From: Lutraria lutraria
Lineage: Eukaryota > Mollusca > Bivalvia > Venerida > Mactridae
Length of the DNA stretch: 64,000 nucleotides
Direction: 5' to 3'
NCBI GenBank assembly: GCA_964023205.1
Contig: OZ026837.1
Span: 11,261,479 to 11,325,478 of the forward strand
Part shown: positions 47,787 to 60,000 of the stretch, piece by piece
Numbering within the stretch: position 1 is the first letter of the stretch
Layout of the letters: the number at the start of each line of letters is the position of its first letter
The notes under the pieces: model-generated
Seen by the model: only the letters and a program-made list of their open reading frames with translations
The model's database searches: none
Told to the model about the DNA's origin: nothing
Position numbers and translations under genes: made by a program

Positions 47787-47981
47787 ATGGATATCAATTA
47801 CATGGCATTCTTATTTATTTTACTACACAATGTTTCAATTTTATTGTTGCTATTCAGAGCCAGCACAACAGGCCTAATGAGTTCCATATTAAGTTCGGGG
47901 TATTTCATTCTTAGTAAACGAATGTACGCTCTGTTTGCCAGGATAGTTGCTGGAAAATATATTTACAGACGTCTTTGCTAG
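47787..47981 (+). CDS. Small putative secreted or membrane peptide, unit 2
   Basis: A 64-codon ATG ORF; a second in-frame ATG at 47,805 matches the unit-1 start. The N-terminus is MAFLFILLHNVSILLLLFRA; the rest ends AGKYIYRRLC, one residue longer than unit 1 because TGA became TGC before TAG. STTGL after the hydrophobic core could be near a cleavage site. Immediate flanks are also conserved with unit 1 (GATTATGTGAAGG upstream), so conservation alone does not prove coding. Confidence 0.42.
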   Translation: MDINYMAFLFILLHNVSILLLLFRASTTGLMSSILSSGYFILSKRMYALFARIVAGKYIYRRLC

Positions 47982-48118
47982 ATGATAACAAAATAATTAT
48001 GCAGTGTAGACGATGATTTATAAAACAATTCTTTAGATATACAGGTTATTGCAAAAATGGAATATTCACATTATCCTCCTTAATTTGTCGCGAAATCACT
48101 TTAATATTAATACTGTAG

Positions 48119-48182
48119 GAAACCTCAGACTGGAGAGGCCTGGAAATACGTCCACCAAAACGGGCATATGATGATACAATAG
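48119..48182 (+). CDS. Candidate short terminal exon, unit 2
   Basis: Follows TACTGTAG and encodes KPQTGEAWKYVHQNGHMMIQ then TAG. Counterpart of 36,250-36,313, with residue changes F/W, D/N, R/H and in the last four positions. Confidence 0.3.
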
Positions 48183-48692
48183 AGACATAATCGAACCATA
48201 AACAAGATGAATGTTGTGTGCTGAAATATCATGTCTGTTTTTTGTTGTATTCACAGGTATAAGTAATCAATGTTCTGACTTGTAATGTTGTTTAGACATG
48301 TCAGTACAATATTGGCAAAATAATGAAACAGTGTTTGTCGTACATCTGGAATATATATCAAGTCAGCGGTGCCTGTCTTTTCCACTGAATATATTCATTT
48401 AACTACCGAAATGAGAAGGTGATTATTTTCAAATCAATTAAAAAGACAAATGGATTTGTCAATGACTTATTATCTGTTTTTTTAAACTATTCTGGCTGAA
48501 TGTTTGTTGTCTATGTTTAGAAAGCTTCATTCTTCTGAGATGATTCGAGTTATGATTTCCAGTGCCCTAGTTCACTTGCACAGTTTCTAAGTTTAACGTA
48601 CGATAGATGATTTTAAAATATATGTCATTCGCCCACGTGCACGATTAACAACATTTCCGTGTTCAGCTTCAGTAACGCCCGGAATATGTTTA

Positions 48693-49400
48693 TCAAATGG
48701 TGTAGTGTTGTCATATCACATCGAACATTGTTTCATAGCGATCCTGTTAAGTCGAGATGTTACAATTATATACGATTATGCTTCGCATGAAACACGATGG
48801 CATGATGATTCATTATTCCTTTCTACAATCGTGTCAATAGCAAATTAATCATTGAAATGTCTTCAAGTTTCAAGACTAAGAAAATGTCATTGGTAATAAT
48901 AGTAAAACACATTTAACCTGTAAAATGCATTCTTTAAAGAGCTTATGTGAGACACTAAACACAAGTTAGAGTATTATTTCGTCTAAGAATAAGTCCCTTC
49001 TTGTGGATTTCAGTGCAAAGTGGGAATAAGTACTATGACATACTGCATGAATGCTTCGTAAATCGCTACTTTTTAATAACGTGATGTAGATAATGAATTG
49101 CACCGATAGATCAAAGGAACTCCACACGTTCATAGTGACGACCTTATTCTGTTTCGCATCAAGTCACCGATTGTTTTATATCTACTTTCAAAGGTCAAGA
49201 AAGATAAACCATGTAATTTACGGCGTTGAGAATACTACGTAAAACTATCCGTGTTGAAGTTTGTATAATTAATAAGCTACATCGTGATTTAGATGCTTTT
49301 TTCTGTTAACAGTGTTCTGAACCCTATTCAGTAACGCTTTGCGATTTCTGAAAATGTATAAATGAAATAACTTAATTAAGTTCCAAAACAATGAGTTTAA
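48693..49400. other. Intergenic after the duplicated block
   Basis: AT-rich sequence; no repeat of unit 1 or 2 and no ORF of note. Confidence 0.35.
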
Positions 49401-49403
49401 ATA

Positions 49404-49604
49404 ATGAAGCCATTCATTACGTGTATTGTTGTTGCGATGTTTTTGGTATTTATTCTACCAACACAAATCATTCCAATTAAAAACATCATAATTATGTACA
49501 AAAACGTTACTAAGATATCACAAAAAATGCGAAGCTTGATCAAACAAATTCAAACGGGGTTAAAGGGTTACTTAAAGGACCAACGCAAACACGCTGAAAT
49601 ATGA
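49404..49604 (+). CDS. Small putative secreted cationic peptide
   Basis: A 66-codon ATG ORF. The N-terminus MKPFITCIVVAMFLVFILPT is a strong signal-peptide or membrane-anchor profile (basic n-region, long hydrophobic core). The rest is lysine/arginine-rich with a possible amphipathic helix (NVTKISQKMRSLIKQIQTGL). No cysteine in the mature part. There is no second copy in the window to test conservation and no family recognised. Confidence 0.4.
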   Translation: MKPFITCIVVAMFLVFILPTQIIPIKNIIIMYKNVTKISQKMRSLIKQIQTGLKGYLKDQRKHAEI

Positions 49605-50301
49605 CTTTGCTATATCAGAAAACTAGTATACAGAAACAAACACTGATATTTCGAAAAAAAACACATGCTGAAAATTCATTTATCCGCTCCCCGTAGTCAC
49701 ATAACACGACAAGGCAACTATTAACATGATTATTATACATAACTAAATTCAAACATATAACAGCTACGAATTTCTAAATAATCATTATACAAAAGTACAA
49801 AACCAACCCAAACATGGTTAAATACTCGTACATCCATTATTTCTGTGTTCATCTTTATGTTTGCTTTGTTGATTAAAAACCATATTGCGAAATATATAAT
49901 TGCATTACGGATATTACGAAGAACAAATTTGGAAGTAATCAGATCATGCCAATGATTAATTAGATTATATCAATATACGACAGATGTGATTCACTATGCG
50001 AGCGTATGGCATTATAAAATATGTTTAAGTTGTCGACAAACCATGTTCTCCCTTCCAGTTTAGTTTATATCTATACACAAGGCCAGCACTAATGCATCAC
50101 TGTTTTATGTAATATAATTCATGTACATATTGAGTTTGTAATTATATTTAAAATGATAATTGAACACAACAACATACCGGGTAGAAAATTCATTTTCATC
50201 GATCAACAAATAAATGTATTGCATAAAAAAATAAAAAGTAGAATTTAAACAATTGGCAAAGAACTTTAATTGTAAATTTTACAATTGTTCTGATGCCTTT
50301 A
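49605..50301. other. Intergenic, no feature recognised
   Basis: AT-rich; no ORF, repeat or RNA signal noted. Confidence 0.35.
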
Positions 50302-50302
50302 T

Positions 50303-52478
50303 TTAAAGGGCAACGCAATGTTAACTTTTCAAGCACTTAGTCGTGTAGAAATATTAAAGATATGATTATTCCTGCAATTTTTTTTTTAAAAATCCACCAT
50401 TTAACAAAAATATTGGTGATTTAATATTGTTATTTAGTAATTGAGCGAATCTCCTAGGGCACCGCCATTTTGAAAGAATAGTCACATGCCGTGACGTCTT
50501 ATATTACAAAGTGTAAAAGCCAGTACACCCGTTCTGCGAGCACTATTATAAAAGATACGGCCTTAAATTAAAGATATTGTATGGTATATTGTATTATAAA
50601 TGACAATATTATTGTACACTTATCCAAATTAATGGTTACTAGCCGTTCGGTACAAACAATTTAACATTGCTAATTGTTTTAAATTTATACAAAAAGGATG
50701 TGATTGGTGGTGTGACAAACTTCAGTTATTTTCAAAAATTATCAATTTTTTATGTCATACCGACGTAATAATTATTGATTGTTTAAATGTGCATGAACGC
50801 ATTATATATTATGATGTTTGAACAAATAATTATGGTACAGTTATTTTGTCTGTATAATAAAGAAGAAAAGATGAAAATACGATTGTTAGTGATATTTTAT
50901 AATGGAAAATTAATAATAAACAGAAACATTTCATGAGATCAAAATAAAACTAAGTACGAGTTTTATATGTAATTCTTAAATCGTTTTACTGATAATGTAA
51001 AATATATGATAATGATTTAATAATTCTTTCAAATCATGGACAACTGCATGACACTACTTGTTTATTTAGTCTACGTCACGTACCTAAAACAATAACCAAG
51101 GTCCCAATTTGCTACTATTACTCCAATTTCACATGAAACTTCAATTAACAATCAGATGAGCGGTAAATTACACATCACCCTGTCTCAGCAAGTTTTATGA
51201 CACCGAAATATGCACTGGACAATGATATGTGGAGACAGCTGACTTAAAAAAGAAACACCGACAGACATGTGTAATATGGCAAAACCATGTGTGGTCGCGT
51301 GATCAACTGATTAGCGACTTTTCATTGGTTGATCAATTAGAACATTATTTTTCAACAGAAGTGTAAGATGTCTATGATGCAATATTATGTCTGGTTTTGT
51401 TGTCTTGTGACGTAATTTTCATCAGTGTGGGAGATATTGATTCTTAAAGTGAGCATATTGAGGTGGAAAATAAATGTGTAGTGATTATGGATTGACAGTC
51501 TGAAAGGTAATTTAAGCAAACGTTTAAGAAGTAACTACACATGATTTTGGCTTTTATGTTTGTTATATGATTATTAAGCATTTACGTATATCATATTCTA
51601 CTTTTCCGAAAATAATGGCCAATTTCCAGATTTTCCGTGCTTTCCCGCAAATCACACCAATGATGCTATATATATTACCCCACAATTAAATGTGCAATAC
51701 TGTTTAACTCCCAACTCAACAAACAATATAACTGTGCGTTCGCACACCACTTTGTATAGATGTGATAATTATAATAATCTTCAGTGATATTTTAATCTGT
51801 AAATTAACTTTTACATGTTTGTATATAGATAGATTTACGATGGAAATGGTGTAAGAAAATACAACCAATTATAATGTTTGTCGTACTTCGTAGTGTTTGA
51901 TCTTATTCTTATAAATGAAATATTACTTTAATCAGGGATGTTATACTACATCCCTGCTATAATTAAGTTTTCACGTCAGTATTTTTCACGCAATTCATAA
52001 ATATAAAAATAATTTTAGTATTAGTTTATGTCACTATAGAAATGGATTTACAAAGTGTCGAATGGAAAATTAAGCTTTGATTCTATTGAAGAATTTTGTG
52101 GCTGTGAAAATTGTGTTTTGGTGGATAACGTGGAAGAATATGTTGGCTGTGATTCTAAAATACAAATGCGTGATTTCCTAAGCTTATTCCACACAATTAA
52201 AGGCGATATCTAAAATAATTAACCATTCTCTTTCGCTACCGCTTATCCGCCATATCCATGTTTGTGAAATACGACGTCACACACACATGTTAATCGATTG
52301 TAAATGGGTAAAATGGCGGCGCCCTGTACTCTTTCATATAGCCAAGTTTCTACGATATTTTCGTAAAATATCTTCAATGTGCGTATTTTAACGCTGAAAT
52401 GATTTAATTTTTTCATAATAATAATGAATAATTATTTAAATGAGATTAATTCATAATTAGGGTTGCGTTGCCCTTTAA
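50303..52478. mobile_element. TTAA-flanked non-autonomous DNA transposon (~2.2 kb)
   Basis: The left end is TTAA then AGGGCAACGCAA; the right end is TTGCGTTGCCCT then TTAA. A TTAA duplication with AGGG/CCCT ends is compatible with piggyBac-like elements. A weaker inverted match lies further in: GGGCACCGCCATTTTGAAAG with GTGACGTCTTAT on the left (50,456-50,501) faces TACGACGTCAC and AAAATGGCGGCGCCC on the right (52,270-52,323). There is no transposase ORF. The ends and TTAA are clear; the superfamily is inference. Confidence 0.6.
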
Positions 52479-53500
52479 TGTTTTATGTATTTTAATGTTT
52501 ATCAAAGGAAATTTCTGCTAGGTTCTAATGACATGTTGGAAAATTATTATGTAGAACTTGAACGCAATCCGTCTACGAATACGCAAATTGTATTACATTT
52601 AGTAAGTAATGTGTTAGTTCTTGCCTTGTGTCCATTAACCCACTAAACACATTACAACAAGTTATTTTTTTCTCATTCTCAAATCATTGGCTTTCAGAAT
52701 GCAAACTGTTAAATGTTTGTCTCGCAACCTGTTAACGAAATGTGTTGAAAATGAAATACATGAATAAATCTGTTTCCAACTGATAGTCACGATATACTCC
52801 AATTTGATTTGATATCGTTAGTTCCATTGCTTGTGTGCCAAAATGGAGCTAATATTGTTCATGGACTAACGTTGCGCAATTTGTCTATTAATAACCAAGA
52901 TGATGATGTTCAGAACCAGATTTGGGACAAACTTGGATAAAGAGAAGCATATAACCAGATCAATACTGACTACTTTCTATTGCTAGTGTTCATTATTGTG
53001 TGTAACAGTGTACTTATTTGTGTAAAACTGACAGTTTTAAACTTACAGACTTGACAGTTTTCAGATAGAATATTATACAATTTGTACTTACACCATCTAT
53101 ACTTCAACGTGTTAGAATATTCATACAGTAATTTAAATCCAGTTTGACCACTTTAGTAGGCGCATTTGAATTGTGTATGATTGGTTTTAAACCAACCAAC
53201 CATGACGAGATGGCAATTGTAAGACTACAGCAATCATAATTGTTTGTAATTGTCCGGAAATTATAGCTTTTCCTTGTATGACAAAGTGTCTATGTTTATT
53301 GATGAGATTAAAAATGCCATCAGCATACCAAATGTATTGATATGTTAGCAAATTATCACACGAAACTGTCTGAGCGGCAATCTACATCACACAATTATGA
53401 AATGATCCGTCGGCTAGACGACGCTATGTCTGTATATATGCATATATGCAACTAAAGTGTTCCTTATGGTTATGGACAGTAAAATGCAGATTCCCGGGAA
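52479..53500. other. Intergenic, no feature recognised
   Basis: AT-rich; nothing recognised on either strand. Confidence 0.35.
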
Positions 53501-53710
53501 ATGACATATGCAATAAATCACAACATCCATGTAAATTACCATATCAAGGAACTAACCACCGCGAGTCATACGGGTGTTCGCTCTTCGTATTTGCCCGTCA
53601 TGAATATGCAAGGAAGCCATTGGTATGCCAGTAAGGAACATAATGTTGGTAGGAATTTCGTCGTGTTTAGCATACATAAGGCATATCAAAAACAAAGACA
53701 AGATGTATAG
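53501..53710 (+). CDS. Hypothetical 69-aa ORF
   Basis: An ATG ORF beginning MTYAINHNIHVNYHIKELTT, with YLPVMNMQGSHWYASKEHNV, and ending QKQRQDV. Composition is balanced and protein-like, with no signal peptide. An in-frame stop lies seven codons upstream, so if coding it is either a single-exon gene or starts here. A second ORF overlaps in another frame (53,446-53,634), which weakens the call. No family recognised. Confidence 0.25.
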   Translation: MTYAINHNIHVNYHIKELTTASHTGVRSSYLPVMNMQGSHWYASKEHNVGRNFVVFSIHKAYQKQRQDV

Positions 53711-54359
53711 CAGCAATTAAAACTGCGTGTCGGTCTCTTGTATCATTCCTTTGAAGTTTTTTCTTCTTGTACCTTCCAAGACTACTTTACATCGCATTAG
53801 TCGAAAATATGATCCAGTAAATAATCTTTTTTCACATTGCCGGATTAAAGATATGTTTATACCGGAAAGTGAACAGAATATATGGCACACAGTCTTCTGA
53901 ATTTAAAGCTGTTATTAACCGATGTATCAAAATAATTGCGTTTGTATTCCCTTCCGGCGCAGAAATGTCTGAAAATAATCATGATCATCTATTTTTGTTT
54001 GTTTCGAGTTATACTAAAAGTCATATATCAAGGTATTTGTGAAGTCAATTTAGTGGAAAACTGTCATTTTAAGGCAAAGCGTGATGCATGTTTAAGCGGA
54101 TATATGACACCCTAAGTCGTATAACACATTTACATTGTATTGTGATGGGAAAAGACCATAATAATAAAATATTTTGATCTTAATGCATACAAATAAAAAT
54201 AATAACAGACGTTAAAAACATTGTTTAATATTTCATTTTTTATAACCATCCATATTTATTTTTTTCTAAATATAAAGGATACAGCGTTCCACGACGATTT
54301 GTTTACAAAAGAAATGATTACCAAACAGTTTTCATTCTTTTTCTTTATGTTTTTAAGAA

Positions 54360-54650
54360 ATTCTAGATATCATATTTGTTCAGCAAGAGGAAACAACGTT
54401 GACCGAGGAAGCTCCGATGTCAACATAGCTTCTGTAGACATTTTCAAACATAAATTGAAATCATACTACTTTAATAACTATTTTGCCTTATTCTAAATGT
54501 GTGTAATTGATAAATTTGTCTACTACATGTGCATTCTGAAGTGTATATTTGTGTATTTTCTTCTATGTTTTTTGTATTTGTTTTTCATTGTACAACGCCA
54601 TTGAATATGTATTTATGCCTCGTATATAGAAATAGGCGCTTAATCAAATT
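54360..54650 (+). mobile_element. 3' end of a non-LTR retrotransposon (L2/CR1-like)
   Basis: The reading RYHICSARGNNVD, then SSDVNIASVDIFKHKLKSYY and NNYFALF-stop, is the C-terminal tail typical of LINE reverse transcriptases (family pattern: NSLP, then S-x-x-x-FK-x-KL). The conserved block between the two parts is deleted. The sequence after the stop ends with ACGCCATTGAATATGTATTT and ATAGGCGCTTAATCAAAT, the kind of 3' tail seen in L2/CR1-type LINEs. The element is 5'-truncated and dead. Confidence 0.65.
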
Positions 54651-55601
54651 ATCAAGTTTCATTGCTGTTTCGAAGGCTTGTATTTTAACAGACATAATTG
54701 TTTTCAAATACATGTAAACATCTTTATTTTCGAGACATAGTTCATGCGAAAATGAAAATATAGACAAAAAAAATAACTGAACCAAAAGGATCAGTGGAAA
54801 CTAGAGCTTTTTTGGGGCATGACTGTTCCTAAAACTATGAGCAATGAGCGTAAATGATTGAAAATACGGAGATCTATAAAAACAATTGCATAAATGTACA
54901 TATTTGTTCGTTCTTAGGCTATATCTTTAAGAAAAAAATCGATAAGAAAGTATTTTGTTTGTGTTTTTGTGTTCAGCATTCTTTGGTGAAAATTTCGTTT
55001 AAATGATGGTTTATCAATTAACTGAAAAAGCAACTTGTACTTCACCTGTGTCAACATACTCACATGAAAAAGGGTTAAGAGGCTCTATGAGTTTCATCGA
55101 ATGCGACACGACAGGTTACCGTATGTGGACAGCGGACGGGTTATGTTTTCAATAGCTGTTTGCTTTCTAAGTTAAACAGTTTAAAGTCGCTTTTGAGTAC
55201 ATTAGGTCACAGTATTAATGTCTGAATATCTCGACAAAGTTTGATATGCAGCGAAAAAACGCTCATGGCGGTCTTGCAAAATGGACATTGATTCAGCGAA
55301 AAATGATGATGATATAGACCTGCCTGGTCCTCAATCAATTTTGAAACGTTCTCGTCCAATCCTCACTAAATAATGTTAAGTTACCGGGCCCCTTTTCAGT
55401 CGGTCGGCTATCTTTCTATAGTTCGAATAAAGGAATAGATCATTATCTAAATAATACTTTCGAGAAAACGCATGCTATTCATAAAACAATCATATTTAAT
55501 ATATGATGCGAGGCTCTCTCGACTACATTCCTGATTTATTTCCTAATACTAATGCTAATCTATAATTAGTTTTACCTTTTGGTCGATGAAGAGTATGTTG
55601 A

Positions 55602-55805
55602 ATGCTTATTCTGATTACAACTTTGTTAATTGTACAAATTATTTGCATTAATATTCTGTGTGTGTGTGGATGTATTAATCAATTACATGTAATTATACTG
55701 ATAGACCAGTCTTCTGCTGCCCAAGACAATAAGATTCAACGAACCTACATAAATACTCTGTACGATTCACCAATTAATTGTCAATGTAATACATTATGTA
55801 ATTAG
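55602..55805 (+). CDS. Small putative secreted Cys-rich peptide
   Basis: A 67-codon ATG ORF starting MLILITTLLIVQIICINILC, a hydrophobic leader, then VCGCINQ, a hydrophilic middle (DQSSAAQDNKIQRTYINTLY) and a Cys-containing end (NCQCNTLCN). The leader plus paired cysteines is suggestive of a secreted peptide, but there is no homologue or second copy in the window. Confidence 0.35.
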   Translation: MLILITTLLIVQIICINILCVCGCINQLHVIILIDQSSAAQDNKIQRTYINTLYDSPINCQCNTLCN

Positions 55806-56255
55806 TGTTTTTTTTCGTACCCGGAAACCAAAACGGAACATTAATAGGTTTGTTGCCAACTAAATAAATACGTGCACCAAGAGAGCTTTACAACAGCAGC
55901 AATATAAGACACATTGCATTAAATCTATTAAATCTGTATTACAAGAATAGTTTTATTTGTATTTAAAAGGCATACCAATAAATGCAAAATAGCAATAATT
56001 TACGTGACTCATGGAAATTTTATTCAAAAATAATAGCATTGCAAGAATATAAAAGGCGATAAAACTTCTATAAACACTGACAAATGAAACGTACAAATTT
56101 CCTCAATAATGTATTAACAATTCTTAAAGATACGAATTAGATTTGCAAACCTGTTTATTAATGTAACCCTGCATCCAATACTAATATTATTCTAGTAGCA
56201 AACATAGGAGTTGAACAAGTTATGAACTGGAAGTCGGTGTTGTTACAAAACGAAA

Positions 56256-56456
56256 TTAAACGCCGACCGTGATCTTTTCATTATCCTTAAGAACAGACAT
56301 AAATTCCTCATTGAAATATTTAATAATTTTGTTATTTGAGTCTCCGAGTTGTATATAACTGTTAATAGAAAAAAGTGCAATAAGTTTTAATTGATGTTTA
56401 CTCTTGACTGTAGCGCCGTTTGCTTGTTTCTTTCTGTATTTATTTATTTTTTGCAT
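56256..56456 (-). CDS. Hypothetical 66-aa minus-strand ORF
   Basis: ATG start on the minus strand: MQKINKYRKKQANGATVKSK, a hydrophobic patch LIALFSINSYIQL, then KIIKYFNEEFMSVLKDNEKI and a stop. Lysine-rich; no signal peptide. No family recognised, no second copy. Confidence 0.22.
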   Translation of the reverse strand: MQKINKYRKKQANGATVKSKHQLKLIALFSINSYIQLGDSNNKIIKYFNEEFMSVLKDNEKITVGV

Positions 56457-56827
56457 CCGTTAATTATTTACTTACGAGCATGTAAGTTTTATTTTGTTTC
56501 CCGGAGGTATTAGTGAGCAAGTGTCCTGCTGAAGACCTGTGTTGTACATGCATTCAGTAGTTACTGTAACGGGGGGTATAAAAACGTATATGGGGAGAAT
56601 CGGATAAAATATGTCCATACAATCCTGTTTATTGTGTTTGACGATAATAAAAAATATACTTATTTACTGATAGTCATTTAGATTGTGATTCGATACAAAA
56701 AAAGTATGTTTTAATTTCAAAGCTAAAATTACAACTTTGTATTGTAGGTCAATCAACATCCTTAAACATGGATTATTTTATATAATTACATAATGTGTAT
56801 GAGTACGGTTTTGTTGCTTGCCATTTA

Positions 56828-56938
56828 ATAGAATTTAAAGATATAGATTTACAATTCGTATTAAATACGAATCATAAATCTATATCTTTACATTCTATCG
56901 ACAAAAATAAACAATAAATTGTATTGTTTATTTTTGTC
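56828..56938. repeat. Two adjacent hairpins
   Basis: The first (56,828-56,898) is an almost perfect palindrome with arms containing AAAGATATAGATTTA and an inner TTCGTATT/AAATACGAA. The second (56,900-56,938) has arms GACAAAAATAAACAATA and TATTGTTTATTTTTGTC around a ~5-base loop. A third, imperfect inverted pair follows (CTAGCTGTTAC and AGCTAGCTGAACAG, enclosing CCAGGCATAGGCCTGG). No coding role is apparent; a folded-back MITE remnant is the simplest reading. Confidence 0.75.
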
Positions 56939-57019
56939 ATTTCTCTAGCTGTTACGATGGATGAAGGCTCCAGGCATAGGCCTGGGTAACACACCGACCT
57001 TCCATAAGCTAGCTGAACA

Positions 57020-60000
57020 GTTACATGATATTATAGTATATAATTATTAATGTATACGTACGATCATTTACTTCTAGAAATATTTCGCCAGAGTAAGGCA
57101 TATATCATTATATCGGTATAAATGCATTTATATCCTTACACAAAACATGATTTTACAAGTGGAATCATTTCACGCATGCAAAGCAACGTACGTACCAGTA
57201 TTACATTTTTTAAATGAATTAATTACCCTCTTTCGCAGTAAGTACGAGTATGAATGACAACACATGAACAAATACCTTATAGTTTTTTAATCAACTTTTG
57301 GGATAATCAACGCAACTAATTGATTAACCAACAATCGTTATGTAAGTTAGTAAGACTTAGTGTAAGAACAATTAAGTTGTTATAAATTTGTAAATGTTTG
57401 ATGTTGTTTGTAATGTTTTATTTCGATATATGACATTCATTTTCCAGTGGTGAGTGCTGATTTTGGTTCAAGAAAACTAGTTTAAACCGTTTGCAGTTTT
57501 TTGTACAAGTCGGTCCAAAGTGGTCCTCTTAGAGATCTTCTGTTTTACCTCCAATGTGGTGCTTTCTAGATTATGCCTTTTTGTCTGGGAATCATATTCT
57601 TAGATATATGTCATTATATGCATTATCCCATTGGTGTTTACTCAATGGCAATTGTTTTGTCAGTGAAATTGTTTGTACCCGCAATTTTTATTTTTGACGT
57701 GGTACCTTAGGTCTTTGTATTACTCGTTCACTATTCGCGCGTATGTATGTGTGCACCTTTCTCGTATCAGAACGGACATTTAATGGCGATCTGCTTTGAA
57801 ATACGTGCATTGCATTTTGTGTGTCCTGAACTTCCTTACATTCTGAATTCAAACGCTTGTTTAGGTTATGATTTTTACACGTTTGTGGTGTTTTAACGTG
57901 GAATTAGCATTAATTACGAATACAGTTACATAAGAGCGAGTTCCGCATTATCCTTGTATGATTAATGGTCTTCTTCTGTTTCATTGGTAGTATTGGAATT
58001 AATTTTTTTTTTTAATTTAAAATTTAAAAAAAATCGGAATATTCACATTATTAAGGGGAAATTGTTAATGGTAAAATTCCATTAAAATGGAATATATTTT
58101 TTTTGTGAATAAATGTTCACATAACATTGTAAGCGGCTTCAATTAAAGACAATTTGACATGCGAATTGTTCTTGAAAATTTGAGTTTAGAGTGAATAAAT
58201 GTGTTCCTAAATTATACGATTGTTTTCTCTAACTTCATAATCAATTTCATTCATTCATGCAACATTCAGTTTTAACTCTTATCCGGACAAGACAAATTTC
58301 ACACTTGTTTTCCAGCTTACTTTATTGAGAGTATGTGCTTCTACACAGGTGTAAGATGCAAAATGACCCTGGCTATTGGTACGACGATTATCTCCAGTGA
58401 AATGAAACAATACAACACTATGATAGTAGACGCAAAATCTAATGGTTTTGCAACATTTACATAAAGTAATAATGAAAATAAATGTATAAGCTTTTCGGTT
58501 ATACGATGTCTTTCAGTTTTTATTAAAACATAGATCTTTAAAAATCTTAACCTATAAGATAAATTAAACGTTTATGTCAATATTCATAGAATATACTGTT
58601 GTGTCTAAAATTAAGGAAACAATTGAATAATTAGTACAGTATCTTTCTCATTACTCAAATCTAGTTTTAATTGACATTACCATTTCTTATATTTACGTCT
58701 TGCGTAAATTTAAATGTACGCGTACCTTTTTATCTAAATGAAAATTGTCATGGAACATGCCACATGCAATACACTTCATGGCACAGAACCTACGAATACT
58801 TACTCAAATTAGATCGTTGGAATGATGTATGTTTGTTGGGAGATCGATTTTGGCAGTCGATTATGTCACACAAGATTTCCTCACATTTATGAAACAAGAC
58901 TGACTAATATGGAATATACATAAATATTATAGACCTCATGAAGTCTACAATTGTAAATTACATAAGCTCTTGCGTGCTTTTAAACCCGTCTGAGCTTTCA
59001 TACATCAATCAAGTGACTATATGGGGAACATTTAAGACATATCAATGACTATCATAATAACCATAGAGAACAGGACTAACCCAATGCCTTTTTAAAAAAA
59101 AACTTAATGTGCGACACATTGGTTACTTTTTTTAAACTTAATGTACCATATCTTAGTGACTTCTTTATAAGATCTTAAAATACAATAGCATGAGACCTTC
59201 GTTAGCCATTCAATACCGATACTTCTATTTCAAAGATATTATGTTATGACAAACTAGAAACCTGGAATGTGCATGGATGAGACGAGTGCATGACTGCATT
59301 GATAAACGGTAAGGTCGATATACTTACGGCTGAATATAATTTAGCTTAGATTGTCATCAACATAATGACACATGTCTTATAGGCGCACAGCGGATAATGG
59401 GAATATTATGTCTGCTACATTGAATGCCATTTACACGTATATCGGTCATTAAATAAGACTATAGTTTATGTGTCGTAAGTGTTCGTAATTTAAGTTTAGT
59501 AATGCCAAATAAATGATGTTCTCTACTATAGACGGTGCAATATGTATAGTATGCCTGCGAAATCGCTGTCGAAATGTCATTTAAATTGAAAAAGGTTTTG
59601 TCTAATAACAATTGTAAGAAGAAATCCAAATATTCTCCTTCATTCCTGAAATATAAGTGTTTTTATCATACCAGAAAGATGCAATATTCTGAAAATGCTA
59701 TAACAATGTATTCAAAATGATAAGTGTACACACACAATTAGATTAGTCTCCTTAATCTCCTTATTTACAAATAAGTCGGAAAGATGCGTGATCCGTGCTT
59801 TTTGCGCTATGTCAAAGCAAAGTCTGAATACCATTGTCAAACTGTTTCGCATTGGTTGTTTGTAAACTATGCATTTCCTGAATTCAATTGATATGTTATA
59901 TCAAGGATCAGCAATAAAAATCGGAACGTTACGTAGAAAGTAATAAAGATACATCATTGTTTTCTTATGCATTTTAAGGACACGCTATCTAAATTGAATT

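Larger units (their letters stand above)
36833..48692. repeat. Tandem segmental duplication, unit 2 (~11.9 kb)
   Basis: This is the head-to-tail copy of unit 1. Its end (AACGCCCGGAATATGTTTAT near 48,690) matches the end of unit 1. It lacks several unit-1 insertions, and carries its own ~890-bp insertion (40,118-41,005) and a nested extra copy of the 24.5-26.9-kb part at 42,638-43,895. Substitutions and small indels are frequent, so the event is not recent. Confidence 0.88.

Noticed and set aside
54529..54717. ORF starting after the LINE tail
   Set aside because: It lies in the LINE 3' untranslated sequence and has no ATG at its start.
56950..57020. tRNA gene near CCAGGCATAGGCCTGG
   Set aside because: It forms a simple hairpin but lacks A and B boxes and a cloverleaf.
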